Source: an uncultured Niabella sp.
Lineage (GTDB): Bacteria > Bacteroidota > Bacteroidia > Chitinophagales > Chitinophagaceae
NCBI GenBank assembly: GCA_934486785.1
Contig: CAKSQK010000004.1
Span: 1-64,000, forward strand
Direction: 5' to 3'
DNA length: 64,000 nucleotides
The stretch's first letter is position 1; the number at the start of each line of letters is the position of its first letter. Made by a program: the position numbers and the translations under genes. Of this stretch, positions 51,597-60,967 are shown one piece after another. The notes below the pieces were generated by a model, which saw only the letters and a program-made list of their open reading frames with translations, did not search any database and was not told where the DNA came from.

Positions 51597-51808
51597 TAAT
51601 AAAAAGCTGAAGATGGATCACAATTACATAGCTTACTTAGTCTTACATGATTTTCCGCCTGATCTTTAATGAGGTCTTTAACACCTCCAGAATAAAAAGC
51701 ATCAATTGTAAAATAAGCCCCGGATAGCACCCATCCGACTCCCGGTATAAAAACAATACCCCCGCGAACGTAACAGTGAGTTTGAACCACAACAGCGAAG
51801 GAACCATC
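51596..51808 (-). pseudogene. Orphan C-terminal tip of an RHS-type polymorphic toxin
   Basis: After an in-frame stop at 51809-51811 the frame reads DGSFAVVVQTHCYVRGGIVF, then IPGVGWVLSGAYFTIDAFYS. IPGVGW-x-x-SGAYF is frequent near the ends of RHS-associated toxins in this phylum. The core that would precede it is missing. GTG at 51790 could start translation of the last 64 residues, but no ribosome site supports that. It lies 47 bp downstream of the esterase stop. Confidence 0.5.
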
Positions 51809-51855
51809 TTAAATATTGCCAGTTGCCTGCGATCTGCACGCTTCCCAATTCAACC

Positions 51856-52605
51856 TCAAAACCTCACTCTCAGATAATGCGGTAGCATGGCTATCCAGGT
51901 GGGCCAGTCGTGGGGATAATCAGGACCCCAGTTGTCAAATTCATAATAAATGCCTTTATCGTACAAAAGCTTAGCAAACTCTCCGCCGGCGCGCGGGTCT
52001 TCGTAAGGGCCGCTGCCGGTAAGAATATGTATATGATCGCTTTGATTGATCTGGCTGATGATGTGCTGATCTGTAAGATTGGGAATATAATGTTGCGGGC
52101 TGTTGAAATACACGTAATCATCCATATAACCATTGGTGTAATACGTCAGGTCGTACACACCGCTCATGGCAATGACGCCGTTTAGCAGGCCGGGCTGTTT
52201 TAAAAATAAATTCATGCTGTGCAGCGCGCCGAAAGAAGCGCCGCAAATAATGATAGGCGTGTCTGCGCCGCTGGTGGTTTTTATAAAGGGCACTACTTCG
52301 TTATATACATACTGGTTCCACTCTTCGTGCCTGCGCGACTGATCCCGCGGATCCATCTGCCTGTTCAGCCAACTGTTATTGTTTTCGCTGTTGATGGAAT
52401 ACACTTTTACCCTGCCATCGTTAATAAAAGGTGCGATGCTGTCAATTAATTGAAACCTTTCATATTCCAGAAAATCTGCCCCCGCCGTAGGCACCAGCAG
52501 CAATGCAAACCCATAGTGGCCGTAAGTTACCACGGGCATGTCTTTATTCAGTATAGGGCTGTACCAGGATGTGATCTCTCTGCGCATATTTTTTTTGTTT
52601 TGCAT
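51856..52605 (-). CDS. Esterase D-type alpha/beta hydrolase
   Basis: A 249-residue hydrolase with the esterase/PHB-depolymerase-like fold. TSWYSPILNKDMPVVTYGHY is the front, FALLLVPTAGADFLEYERF follows, the nucleophile elbow is CGASFGA, and an acid and His occur near the end (TGSGPYEDPRAG, DYPHDWPTW). The family cleaves carboxyl esters; the substrate is unknown. I start at ATG 52605 (MQNKKNMRREI); ATG 52587 is also good, and the in-frame ATG at 52671 would lie inside the rpsA terminator. Confidence 0.8.
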   Translation of the reverse strand: MQNKKNMRREITSWYSPILNKDMPVVTYGHYGFALLLVPTAGADFLEYERFQLIDSIAPFINDGRVKVYSINSENNNSWLNRQMDPRDQSRRHEEWNQYVYNEVVPFIKTTSGADTPIIICGASFGALHSMNLFLKQPGLLNGVIAMSGVYDLTYYTNGYMDDYVYFNSPQHYIPNLTDQHIISQINQSDHIHILTGSGPYEDPRAGGEFAKLLYDKGIYYEFDNWGPDYPHDWPTWIAMLPHYLRVRF

Positions 52606-52671
52606 TGTAAAGATGCACTTTTTTTTACGCTTCCGGCGTAAAGTTGCAGGCGTTGCCCGGGCCATCAGCAA

Positions 52672-52703
52672 TAAAAAAACTGCCGCTTTTTACAGCGGCA
52701 GTT
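52672..52703 (-). terminator. Terminator of rpsA
   Basis: AACTGCCGCT (52678-52687) pairs with AGCGGCAGTT (52694-52703). On the minus strand a run of seven T follows, 25 bp after the rpsA stop. Confidence 0.85.
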
Positions 52704-52727
52704 GTATTTTAAAAATCTAAACGATTC

Positions 52728-54839
52728 TTATGCTTCTTCACCTTCTTTTGCTTCGCCAGCTTCCGGTGCTGCATCATTGGCAGCCTGAGGAGCTTCTTCC
52801 ACTTTAGGCGCTTCTACTTTTGCATCCTTAGATGCTGCGGCTGCGGCAGCTTTGTTTTCCGCGTCGATCTTTTTCTTCAGGTCTGCAAGAACACCTAAAT
52901 CGCCAAGAGTAGCTTTTTCAACTTTGCTTTGAATGTTCTTCACTACTTTCTTGGTTTTTTCGTGCTCAGCGCGCTCTGCTTTTCTTGCGCCTTCTCTTTC
53001 AGCATACTGCTCCTGCTCCCACACACGTGCGTGAGATACCACGATGCGCTTTTCGTTGCGGTCAAACTCAATTACCATAAACTCGCTGGTTTCATCCTGG
53101 CCTAAAGACTTACCGTCTTTTGTGGTAAGATGGCGGTTTGGAGCAAATCCTTCCAGGCCGTAAGGCAATTGAACCGTTGCGCCTTTGTCATCTTTACGGG
53201 TAATCGTTCCTTCATGTACAGAACCTATGGCAAAAGTATCCTGCAACGTGTTCCAGGGATCTTCTTCCAGTTGCTTATGGCCCAGTTGCAGTTTGCGGTT
53301 GTCTTTATCAATACCTAAGATGATCACATCAATGTTTTCGCCCACTTTGGTGTACTCACCGGGGTGGTTGAAACGTTTTAACCAGCTCAGATCGCTGATG
53401 TGAATCATACCGCCAATGCCTTGTGCCAGCTCTACAAACACGCCGTAATTGGTGATGTTTTTAACTTCACCGGTGTGTTTGCTGCCTTCGGCAAAACGGG
53501 TTTCAATATCGTTCCATGGGTCTTCTGTCAATTGCTTGATAGAAAGGCTCATTTTACGGGTATCTTTATCTAAAGTAACAATTTTGGCTTCGTGCTCATC
53601 GCCCATTTTGAAGAATTCTTTGGCATTGATTGGCGTATTAGCCCAGGTAATTTCGCTTACGTGAACCAGGCCTTCCACACCAGGGGTAATTTCAAGGAAT
53701 GCACCATAATCTTCAATATTCACCACTTTACCTTTCACGGTTTTACCTTCTTCCAGTCCTTCCGGCAATACATCCCACGGGTGTGGCGTTAATTGCTTCA
53801 GGCCTAGGCTGATGCGCTTTTTCTCATCATCAAAATCAAGTACTACTACGTTGATCTTCTGATCCATTTTCAATACTTCATTCGGGTGAGAAATACGTCC
53901 CCATGAAATATCGGTAATATATAATAAACCGTCTAAGCCGCCCAGATCCATAAATGCACCAAAGTCGGTAATATTTTTAACGGTTCCTTCCAATACCTGT
54001 CCTTTTTCAAGTTTGCCGATAATTTCTGCACGTTGTGCTTCAATGTCACTTTCTATAAGCGCTTTGTGGCTTACTACAGCATTCTTAATGGTTTCGTTAA
54101 TTTTCACCACTTTAAACTCCATGGTTTTACCAACAAACTGGTCGTAATCGGTAACAGGCTTCACATCAATCTGAGAGCCTGGCAGGAAGGTTTCCATACC
54201 AAATACATCCACAATAAGGCCACCTTTGGTTTTGCTGGTAACAAGGCCGGTAACCACTTCGCCTGTTTTGTTTACCTCAACAATTTTTTCCCATGCACGT
54301 GTGGTGCGGGCTTGTTTGCGGCTTAGGTTCAGGTGTCCTTCCCTGTCTTCTTTTTCAACAATCATTACTTCCACAACATCGCCCACCTGCAGGTTCGGCA
54401 TGTCGCGAAACTCGTTCAAAGAAATCAGGCCATCGCTTTTAAAACCAATATTCAGTACGACATCAGTATTGGTAAGGCCTACTACGGTACCATTTACCAG
54501 TTCTCCATCGTTTAAAGTGATAAAAGTATTTTCATACACTTTATCGTACTTTTCTTTTTCTTCTTTACTGTAAGAAGATACGTTGCGTTTGTCTACGCTC
54601 CAGTCAAAATCATCGTGTGCTGTTTCTTCCTGTACTGGCTGAGATTCCGCCACAGCTTCAGATTTTACTTCATCAGCAGGAGTTGGTTCTTCAACGGGTG
54701 CATCAGCTGGCTGAGGGTTCTCAACCGGCGTTTGTTCAGGTGCAGTGTTTGTCGCTGTAGAGGCTTCTTCAACCGGTTCTCCGGCTGCGCCAGCGTTCTC
54801 CTGAGCATCAGCGTTTAATTGTTTAAAAATAAAATTCAT
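52728..54839 (-). CDS. rpsA: 30S ribosomal protein S1
   Basis: A 703-residue RNA-binding protein that brings mRNA to the ribosome. The N-terminus is acidic and Pro/Glu/Ala-rich (1-85). Six S1 domains follow at about 110-178, 195-262, 280-350, 365-435, 450-520 and 537-605. Domains 3 to 5 are the most regular (TVKNITDFGAFMDLGGLDGL, KVVNIEDYGAFLEITPGVEG, EVKNITNYGVFVELAQGIGG). The C-terminal ~70 residues are again Ala/Lys/Glu-rich. Both extensions are usual for this phylum, where S1 matters more because strong Shine-Dalgarno sites are rare. Confidence 0.95.
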   Translation of the reverse strand: MNFIFKQLNADAQENAGAAGEPVEEASTATNTAPEQTPVENPQPADAPVEEPTPADEVKSEAVAESQPVQEETAHDDFDWSVDKRNVSSYSKEEKEKYDKVYENTFITLNDGELVNGTVVGLTNTDVVLNIGFKSDGLISLNEFRDMPNLQVGDVVEVMIVEKEDREGHLNLSRKQARTTRAWEKIVEVNKTGEVVTGLVTSKTKGGLIVDVFGMETFLPGSQIDVKPVTDYDQFVGKTMEFKVVKINETIKNAVVSHKALIESDIEAQRAEIIGKLEKGQVLEGTVKNITDFGAFMDLGGLDGLLYITDISWGRISHPNEVLKMDQKINVVVLDFDDEKKRISLGLKQLTPHPWDVLPEGLEEGKTVKGKVVNIEDYGAFLEITPGVEGLVHVSEITWANTPINAKEFFKMGDEHEAKIVTLDKDTRKMSLSIKQLTEDPWNDIETRFAEGSKHTGEVKNITNYGVFVELAQGIGGMIHISDLSWLKRFNHPGEYTKVGENIDVIILGIDKDNRKLQLGHKQLEEDPWNTLQDTFAIGSVHEGTITRKDDKGATVQLPYGLEGFAPNRHLTTKDGKSLGQDETSEFMVIEFDRNEKRIVVSHARVWEQEQYAEREGARKAERAEHEKTKKVVKNIQSKVEKATLGDLGVLADLKKKIDAENKAAAAAASKDAKVEAPKVEEAPQAANDAAPEAGEAKEGEEA

Positions 54840-54873
54840 AAAATACTCCGAAGGGGTTTAAAATTTCGGACTG

Positions 54874-54881
54874 CAAAGGTA
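54874..54881 (-). promoter_or_regulatory. -7 box of rpsA
   Basis: On the minus strand TACCTTTG is an exact TAnnTTTG, 34 bp before the ATG. The -33 element is not clear. Confidence 0.45.
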
Positions 54882-54956
54882 AAGGAAACGGTTGATTTAG
54901 CCATAGCATGGCAGAAGCGTATTAATATTACTATATTTATTTAAAAAATTGACATC

Positions 54957-55319
54957 ATGGATACCCAATTGCACGATGAGCGTATTGCAAAAATGTCTTT
55001 TGCATCAGTTTACCCGCATTACGCAACCAAAATTGAGAAGAAAGGCAGAACCCTGCAGGAATTGCACCAGGTAATAGAATGGCTTACAGGTTATGATGAG
55101 CACAAATTGCGGGAACTAATTGATACGAAAGTTACTTTCAGCCAGTTTTTTCAAAATGCTGCCCTACACCCAAATGCACATTTGATTAAGGGCATTATTT
55201 GTGGGTATCGTGTAGAAGATATTGCCAATAAGCTAACGCAACAGGTGCGCTACCTGGATAAATTGGTAGACGAACTGGCCAAGGGGAAAAAGATGGAGAA
55301 AATTTTACGAACAGTGTAA
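54957..55319 (+). CDS. DUF2200-family protein
   Basis: A 120-residue cytosolic protein matching DUF2200: RIAKMSFASVYPHYATKIEK, TLQELHQVIEWLTGY, VTFSQFFQNAALHPNAHLIK, GIICGYRVEDI, MEKILR. The family is small, helical and of unknown function. Length is normal. The acyltransferase gene starts 14 bp downstream on the same strand. Confidence 0.85.
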   Translation: MDTQLHDERIAKMSFASVYPHYATKIEKKGRTLQELHQVIEWLTGYDEHKLRELIDTKVTFSQFFQNAALHPNAHLIKGIICGYRVEDIANKLTQQVRYLDKLVDELAKGKKMEKILRTV

Positions 55320-55333
55320 ACGCCCGGGTATTA

Positions 55334-56350
55334 TTGCGGTTACCCTTTATTTTTGCTGAAAAACCATTCTTGCTTTATCGCTTTTTAAAAATATACGTCC
55401 GGTTTGTCATTAGGTTCTATTGTTATTCCATCCGGGTAAATAAGCCGGAACTGCTAAAAATCAACGGCCCGCTGCTGATTGCCAGCAATCATCCCAATTC
55501 TTTTTTAGACGCGATGATTTACGATATTTTATTTGATACGCCTATCTGGTCGCTGGCCCGTGGCGACGTGTTCAAGCGCTTTCCCAAAGCCATACCTTTT
55601 CTCAGCGCTGTAAAAATCTTTCCCATTTACCGCACACGCGAAGGCGTTCAAAACCTTTCAGAAAACTATGAAACCTTTGATGCCTGTATGCAGGTTTTTA
55701 AAAAAGGTGAAGCCGTAACCATTTTCAGCGAAGCGCTTTGTGTAAATGAATGGCGCCTGCGGCCGTTAAAAAAAGGTACTGCACGCATTGCTTTTATGGC
55801 CTGGGAAAAAAATCTGCCCGTACAAGTATTGCCTGCAGGCATTAATTACAGCTCGTTCAGGCGCTATGGCAAACAAATAGATGTAAACTTTGGAAACCTG
55901 ATGCAATCATCAGATTTTAACCTCAGCGATACAGACGGCAATAAACACCTTGCATTTACTAAACAACTGCAACAACAATTAACCGGCCTGGTATATGAAA
56001 TTGAAAAAGGCGATCATCAAACGTTCAGCCAAAAGTTTGGCATCCGGCGCAATACGCTCAAAAAAGTTTTGCTTTTTATCCCATCGTTGCTGGCTGTAGT
56101 GCTTAACTGGCCTATCTATTTGGCAGCAAAAATGTTTACCAAATGGCTCATAAAAAACTCCGACCATTACGATGCCGTGGTATTTGCGTTCCTGCTGTTT
56201 TTTTACCCGGTATATATTTTACTGGCAACCGCTGCTGCATGGCTCATTACCCAAAATGCTTGGAGCCTTCTTTTATTATTGATCATGCCATTAACAGTTT
56301 TAGCCTATGTACGCTCTCATGTGAGAAAGGATAAAAGTTTTCATATTTAA
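55334..56350 (+). CDS. Lysophospholipid acyltransferase (PlsC-like)
   Basis: A 338-residue membrane enzyme that adds acyl chains to glycerolipids. It has the PlsC motifs in a Bacteroidota form: SNHPNSFLDA (His and Asp separated by five residues rather than four), FPIYRTREG, IFSEALCVNEWRLRPLKKGT (the E-x-x-x block) and VLPAGINYSS. Two C-terminal membrane segments (about 240-262 and 275-318) hold it in the bilayer. The only start near the family N-terminus is TTG 55334; no ATG occurs until about residue 60. Confidence 0.82.
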   Translation: MRLPFIFAEKPFLLYRFLKIYVRFVIRFYCYSIRVNKPELLKINGPLLIASNHPNSFLDAMIYDILFDTPIWSLARGDVFKRFPKAIPFLSAVKIFPIYRTREGVQNLSENYETFDACMQVFKKGEAVTIFSEALCVNEWRLRPLKKGTARIAFMAWEKNLPVQVLPAGINYSSFRRYGKQIDVNFGNLMQSSDFNLSDTDGNKHLAFTKQLQQQLTGLVYEIEKGDHQTFSQKFGIRRNTLKKVLLFIPSLLAVVLNWPIYLAAKMFTKWLIKNSDHYDAVVFAFLLFFYPVYILLATAAAWLITQNAWSLLLLLIMPLTVLAYVRSHVRKDKSFHI

Positions 56351-56394
56351 CAAAACTTAGCCCTGCCATCCTGTCATACAACACTTCATTTACT

Positions 56395-56402
56395 TATCTT
56401 TG
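56395..56402 (+). promoter_or_regulatory. -7 box of miaB
   Basis: TATCTTTG is an exact TAnnTTTG, 26 bp before the ATG at 56429. Confidence 0.45.
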
Positions 56403-56428
56403 CCCTTCATTTTTAATTTATTTATTTA

Positions 56429-57862
56429 ATGAACCTGGCAGAACTTAAAGTGCAAGACGAAAAGCGGCAGGGAGAAAGCTATGCTCCGTTTGCCCACGAT
56501 CCGAACAGCTACGCAAAAAAATTTTATATAGAAAGTTATGGCTGTCAAATGAATTTTGCTGACAGCGAAGTGGTGGCATCCATTTTAAACAAAGAAGGAT
56601 TTGGCGCTACCCGCAACGTAGAAGAAGCAGACCTGATCTTTATCAATACCTGCTCCATACGCGAAAAAGCCGAGCAAACGGTTCGCAAGCGCCTTTCAGA
56701 ATTTAAAAAGCTCAAATCGCAAAAACCCTCCACGCTGGTGGGTGTGCTGGGCTGCATGGCCGAGCGCCTGAAGTCACAGTTTTTGGAAGAAGAAAAACTG
56801 GTAGATATTGTTGTAGGCCCCGATGCTTACCGCAGTTTACCGCAACTGGTTGATGAAGCCGGTGGCGGGCAAAAAAGCGTAAACGTGCTGCTAAGCCGCG
56901 AAGAAACTTATGCCGATATTTCTCCCGTACGGCTGAACAGCAATGGCGTGGGCGCTTTTGTAAGCATTATGCGCGGTTGTAATAACATGTGCTCTTTTTG
57001 CGTGGTGCCTTTTACACGTGGCCGCGAAAGAAGCCGCGATGCGGAAAGTATTTTAAGGGAGTGCCGCGAACTTTTTGAAAACGGATATCGTGAAGTAACC
57101 CTGCTGGGGCAGAACGTAGACAGCTACCATTACATACCTAAAAACGGTAAAGAAGAAGATTCGGTAAGCTTTGCTAAACTATTGGAACTGGTTGCTTTAA
57201 TATCGCCCATCCTTCGTGTGCGCTTTTCTACCTCGCACCCTAAGGATATTACAGATGATGTGCTGTTTACCATGGCGAAATATGAAAATATTTGTAAATG
57301 CATTCACCTGCCGGTACAAAGCGGCTCTACCAGGGTTTTGCAACTGATGAACCGCACGTACACACGCGAATGGTATATGCGCAAGGTTGACCGCATCAGG
57401 GAGATCATGCCTGATTGCAGCATTACCTCTGATATAATTGCAGGTTTTTGTACAGAAACAAATGAAGATCATGAAGATACATTGTCAATAATGGATTACA
57501 GCAGGTATGATATGAGCTATATGTTCTTTTACAGCGAAAGGCCGGGAACGCTGGCGCAACGCCGTTATAAAGATGATGTACCGCTGGATATAAAGAAAAA
57601 ACGCCTCCAGGAAATCATAGAAAAACAAAATGCATTGTCGCTTGAAAGTTATCAAAAAGACATCGGCAAAATATTTAAAGTGCTGATAGACGGCGACAGC
57701 AAGCGCAGCGAAAATGACTGGGTGGGCCGCAATTCTCAAAACAAAGTGGTGATATTTCCTAAAAATAATCATCATTTTCTAAAAGGCGATTACGTAATGG
57801 TGAGAATTACTGACTGTACACAGGCTACATTGTTTGGAGAAGTTGTTGCTGAAAATCAATAA
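56429..57862 (+). CDS. miaB: tRNA-2-methylthio-N6-dimethylallyladenosine synthase
   Basis: A 477-residue radical-SAM enzyme that thiomethylates i6A37. N-terminal MTTase domain: [43 protein letters not shown]. Radical-SAM motif: [25 protein letters not shown] domain closes the protein ([20 protein letters not shown]). YGCQMN-x-x-DSE is diagnostic for MiaB. Length is normal. Confidence 0.95.
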   Translation: MNLAELKVQDEKRQGESYAPFAHDPNSYAKKFYIESYGCQMNFADSEVVASILNKEGFGATRNVEEADLIFINTCSIREKAEQTVRKRLSEFKKLKSQKPSTLVGVLGCMAERLKSQFLEEEKLVDIVVGPDAYRSLPQLVDEAGGGQKSVNVLLSREETYADISPVRLNSNGVGAFVSIMRGCNNMCSFCVVPFTRGRERSRDAESILRECRELFENGYREVTLLGQNVDSYHYIPKNGKEEDSVSFAKLLELVALISPILRVRFSTSHPKDITDDVLFTMAKYENICKCIHLPVQSGSTRVLQLMNRTYTREWYMRKVDRIREIMPDCSITSDIIAGFCTETNEDHEDTLSIMDYSRYDMSYMFFYSERPGTLAQRRYKDDVPLDIKKKRLQEIIEKQNALSLESYQKDIGKIFKVLIDGDSKRSENDWVGRNSQNKVVIFPKNNHHFLKGDYVMVRITDCTQATLFGEVVAENQ

Positions 57863-57910
57863 TAAACAATGGCTGACCTACACCTAAACTTCATCATTAA
57901 AATTTATTAA

Positions 57911-59164
57911 ATGGACTTACAATCAATAAAAAACCGGTTTGGAATTATAGGAAATGCTCCTGAACTAAATTATGCATTGCAGGTTGCAGCGCAGGTTGCC
58001 AATACTGACCTGACTGTTTTGATCATTGGTGAAAGCGGTGTGGGAAAAGAGGCATTTTCTTCCATCATCCACTCTCTTTCATCGCGTAAACACAATGCTT
58101 TTATCGCGGTAAACTGTGGCGCCATTCCCGAAGGAACAATTGATTCTGAATTATTTGGGCACGAAAAAGGATCTTTTACCGGAGCTGTGGATTCGCGCAA
58201 AGGCTATTTTGAAACCGTAAACGGCGGCACCATTTTTTTAGATGAAATTGGTGAAATGCCGCTGGGCACCCAGGCGCGCCTACTGCGGGTGTTAGAGGCC
58301 GGCGAATACATTCGCGTAGGTTCAAGCAAAGTACAAAAAACTGACGTGCGCGTGGTGGCGGCTACCAATAAAGACCTTTTACAGCTTGTGCAGCAGGGTA
58401 AGTTTCGTGAAGATCTTTACTACCGTCTTAGTACGGTGCCTATCAGAGTACCCTCTTTAGCCAGCCGTAAGGATGACATTGTTTTGTTGTTTAGAAAGTT
58501 TGCGTCAGATTTTGCCGATAAATACAAAACTCAATCCGTTCAGCTGGATGAGGATGCCAGGCAACTCCTGCTCTCCTACCCGTGGCCCGGTAATGTGCGG
58601 GAATTAAAAAATATTGCCGAGCAGGTTTCAGTGCTTTCAAGTGAAAAAGTGATCACAGCCAAAGAGCTCAGCAGGTACTTGCAGCCATACTCCACCAACC
58701 GCCTGCCAATGGTGCTGCCCGCAAACGGCAACCACGAATTCAACAGTGAAAGGGATATTTTGTACAAACTCTTTTTTGACATGAAAAAAGATGTTACCGA
58801 ACTGAAACGCATGTTCCTGGAAGTATTGCAAAATCCTGAAATGATTGAAAATCCCCACTCACTAATAAAAGACCTGAAAGAACTTCCCGTACAGCACGAA
58901 GGATTTCAACAGGTACCTGCGTCCTACAATTACAACCTGCCGCAGGCGCAGCCGGCATCAAAACCGGTGCTGATCAGCGATGATGACATACAGGAACATG
59001 AAGAGGTGGAAGAAAGCCTGAACATTGTGGACAAAGAAAAAGAGCTGATCATAAAAGCCTTAAAAAAGCACAAGAGCAAAAGAAAAGATGCCGCGCTTGA
59101 CCTTGGCATTAGTGAAAGAACCCTGTACCGTAAATTAAAAGAATATGACATTGAAGACTTATAG
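57911..59164 (+). CDS. Sigma-54-dependent transcriptional activator without receiver domain
   Basis: A 417-residue AAA+ activator. There is no response-regulator or sensor domain: the protein starts almost directly with the AAA+ module. Walker A is GESGVGKE (40-47), the sigma-54-contacting loop GSFTGA (87-92, a variant of GAFTGA), Walker B GGTIFLDEIG (105-114), arginine-finger region REDLYYRLSTVPIRVPSL, then YPWPGNVRELKN. A Fis-type helix-turn-helix ends it (KSKRKDAALDLGISERTLYR). Its lack of an input domain suggests control by amount or by a partner. It overlaps lptE by 20 bp. Confidence 0.93.
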   Translation: MDLQSIKNRFGIIGNAPELNYALQVAAQVANTDLTVLIIGESGVGKEAFSSIIHSLSSRKHNAFIAVNCGAIPEGTIDSELFGHEKGSFTGAVDSRKGYFETVNGGTIFLDEIGEMPLGTQARLLRVLEAGEYIRVGSSKVQKTDVRVVAATNKDLLQLVQQGKFREDLYYRLSTVPIRVPSLASRKDDIVLLFRKFASDFADKYKTQSVQLDEDARQLLLSYPWPGNVRELKNIAEQVSVLSSEKVITAKELSRYLQPYSTNRLPMVLPANGNHEFNSERDILYKLFFDMKKDVTELKRMFLEVLQNPEMIENPHSLIKDLKELPVQHEGFQQVPASYNYNLPQAQPASKPVLISDDDIQEHEEVEESLNIVDKEKELIIKALKKHKSKRKDAALDLGISERTLYRKLKEYDIEDL

Positions 59165-59666
59165 GCCTGTAGCCGCCGCAGTGATCGCCGTATTGATCCT
59201 GCTAAATTTCAGCCAGTCGGGCTGCGGCGTTTATCGTTTTAACGATACTGATATTCCGCCGGAAGTGAAGATTGTGAAAGTGAATTTTATTCAAAACAGA
59301 GCAAGGATCGTAAACCCCACACTTGCCCAGGAACTTACGGATAAACTGCGCCAGAAGATCGTTTCCCAAACCCGCCTGCAGCAAACCAGCGGTGATGATG
59401 CTGATTGGGAAATCAATCCAACCATCACTAATTACTCGCTCAGCACATCAGGTATTTCTAACCAGCAGGTAAACAGCAACCGCCTAAACGTATCTATCAG
59501 CATAGAAGTAAGAGACAGCACCCAAAAGCCTAAAAAATATGATGTAAGCCGCAGCTTTGACTATCCCGGCAGCATGACATTGCAACAGGCCGAAGCACAA
59601 TTAAAGGATGAAATGCTGCGATCGCTGACGGATGATATGTTCAACCGCATTTTTTCAAACTGGTAG
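59145..59666 (+). CDS. lptE: LptE-like lipopolysaccharide assembly lipoprotein
   Basis: A 173-residue lipoprotein thought to plug the LptD barrel, which places LPS in the outer membrane. The lipobox QSGC (about 27) is followed by GVYRFNDTDIPPEVKIVKVN, a typical LptE front, then VNPTLAQELTDKLRQKIVSQ. It is divergent from the proteobacterial form. In this phylum LptE is often encoded next to this sigma-54 activator and secG, as here. Translation probably couples to the activator stop. Confidence 0.8.
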   Translation: MTLKTYRPVAAAVIAVLILLNFSQSGCGVYRFNDTDIPPEVKIVKVNFIQNRARIVNPTLAQELTDKLRQKIVSQTRLQQTSGDDADWEINPTITNYSLSTSGISNQQVNSNRLNVSISIEVRDSTQKPKKYDVSRSFDYPGSMTLQQAEAQLKDEMLRSLTDDMFNRIFSNW

Positions 59667-59705
59667 TTTTTCTACGGCTTAATACTTACATTTACCGCAC
59701 TGTAC

Positions 59706-60431
59706 ATGCACAATATTGTCAATACCATCGCCACATCTGTTTTATCAAAAGATATGAACAGCCTTTCTTCTGCCAGCCTGCAACAACTGGCAGAAGCACA
59801 TCCTTACGCGGCGGCCTTTCAATTATTGTATGCACAAAAATTAAAAAACGAAAACAAGGAAGCATTTGCGCATCAGTGGCAAAAAACCATGCTCTATTTC
59901 AACAACCCGCTTTTTGTACATCATGCGGTAAATACAGATGTTGTGAAAGAGGAACCTGAAGATGTTGAAGAGTCCGTTGAAGAGCAGGCAGAAGAAGAAG
60001 CCGGGCTGATAAATATTCCGGGGTTAAAGATAGGACCGGTTGACCCTGATAAAAATGCTTTAACCTTTACTCCTTACCATACGGTAGATTATTTTGCTTC
60101 CCAGGGAATTAAGCTGGGCGAAGAAATAAAGCCCGCAGACCGTTTTGGCAGCCAGTTAAAAAGCTTTACAAGCTGGCTGAAAGAAATGCGCCGGCTGCCC
60201 GAAGCCGAAGTGACTTCAAAATTCAGCAGTTTTGAAAACAACAAGGTGGAAAAAATGGCCCAGAGTTCCCTTGCCGGGGAAAATGCCATTACCGAGGCAA
60301 TGGCGCAGGTTTGGATAAAACAAAATCATCCGCAAAAAGCCATTGACATATACAAAAAATTAAGTTTGCAAAATCCCGCCAAAAGCGCTTTCTTTGCAGC
60401 CAAAATTGAACATTTAAAGAAACAATTATGA
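59706..60431 (+). CDS. Cytosolic protein with C-terminal TPR-like repeat, cluster-conserved
   Basis: A 241-residue protein. The N-terminal helices (LSSASLQQLAEAHPYAAAFQ, LLYAQKLKNENKEAFAHQWQ) and the C-terminal repeat (AITEAMAQVWIKQNHPQKAI, DIYKKLSLQNPAKSAFFAAK) look like TPRs; an acidic linker lies between (EEPEDVEESVEEQAEEE). No signal peptide. It sits between lptE and secG and overlaps secG by 4 bp. The function is unknown; the steady neighbourhood points to envelope biogenesis. Confidence 0.75.
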   Translation: MHNIVNTIATSVLSKDMNSLSSASLQQLAEAHPYAAAFQLLYAQKLKNENKEAFAHQWQKTMLYFNNPLFVHHAVNTDVVKEEPEDVEESVEEQAEEEAGLINIPGLKIGPVDPDKNALTFTPYHTVDYFASQGIKLGEEIKPADRFGSQLKSFTSWLKEMRRLPEAEVTSKFSSFENNKVEKMAQSSLAGENAITEAMAQVWIKQNHPQKAIDIYKKLSLQNPAKSAFFAAKIEHLKKQL

Positions 60432-60826
60432 CACTTTTATTTGTTGTGCTTATAATAATTGCTGCAGTTATTTTAGCCCTTATTATATTAATACAAAACC
60501 CCAAAGGCGGCGGTTTGGCAGGCAGTTTCGCAGGCATGGGCAGCCAGTTTATGGGTGTAAAACAAACCAACGATGTACTGGAAAAAGGCACCTGGATCTT
60601 TGCCGCTGTAATTGGCGTGCTGAGCCTGCTGGCCACTTTCTTCATCTCCGGCGGTTCTTCTTCAAATAACGATGGCCGTTTGCAACAAATTGGCACATCA
60701 GCGCCACAGCCCGCAGCGCCTGCAAACAGTGCTCCGTTTAACCAGGGCGCACAACCTGCAGCACCAGCTCAACAGCAGCAGGCGGCACCAGCCACACCTG
60801 CTCCGGCTACTCCGCAAAATCAATAA
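60428..60826 (+). CDS. secG: Preprotein translocase subunit SecG
   Basis: A 132-residue inner-membrane protein with two membrane segments: LLFVVLIIIAAVILALIILI (about 3-22) and WIFAAVIGVLSLLATFFISG (about 58-77). Between them is the SecG loop QNPKGGGLAGSFAGMGSQFM. The C-terminal tail is low in complexity (Pro, Ala, Gln). It helps SecYE move preproteins across the membrane. Confidence 0.92.
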   Translation: MTLLFVVLIIIAAVILALIILIQNPKGGGLAGSFAGMGSQFMGVKQTNDVLEKGTWIFAAVIGVLSLLATFFISGGSSSNNDGRLQQIGTSAPQPAAPANSAPFNQGAQPAAPAQQQQAAPATPAPATPQNQ

Positions 60827-60847
60827 TTCTTATAAAAGATATTATAC

Positions 60848-60878
60848 AAAGGCCGTCTTATAGAGATGGCCTTTTTTA
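60848..60878 (+). terminator. Terminator of the lptE-secG operon
   Basis: AAAGGCC (60848-60854) pairs with GGCCTTT (60868-60874), followed by TTT. It ends the operon that starts with the sigma-54 activator. Confidence 0.75.
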
Positions 60879-60967
60879 TTTGCAGGCGATAACCGTCGCA
60901 AATAAAACCATCCGCCATCATAGCTTCAACGTTTTTATTACTAAATTGCCGCTTCATACTTAACAAT

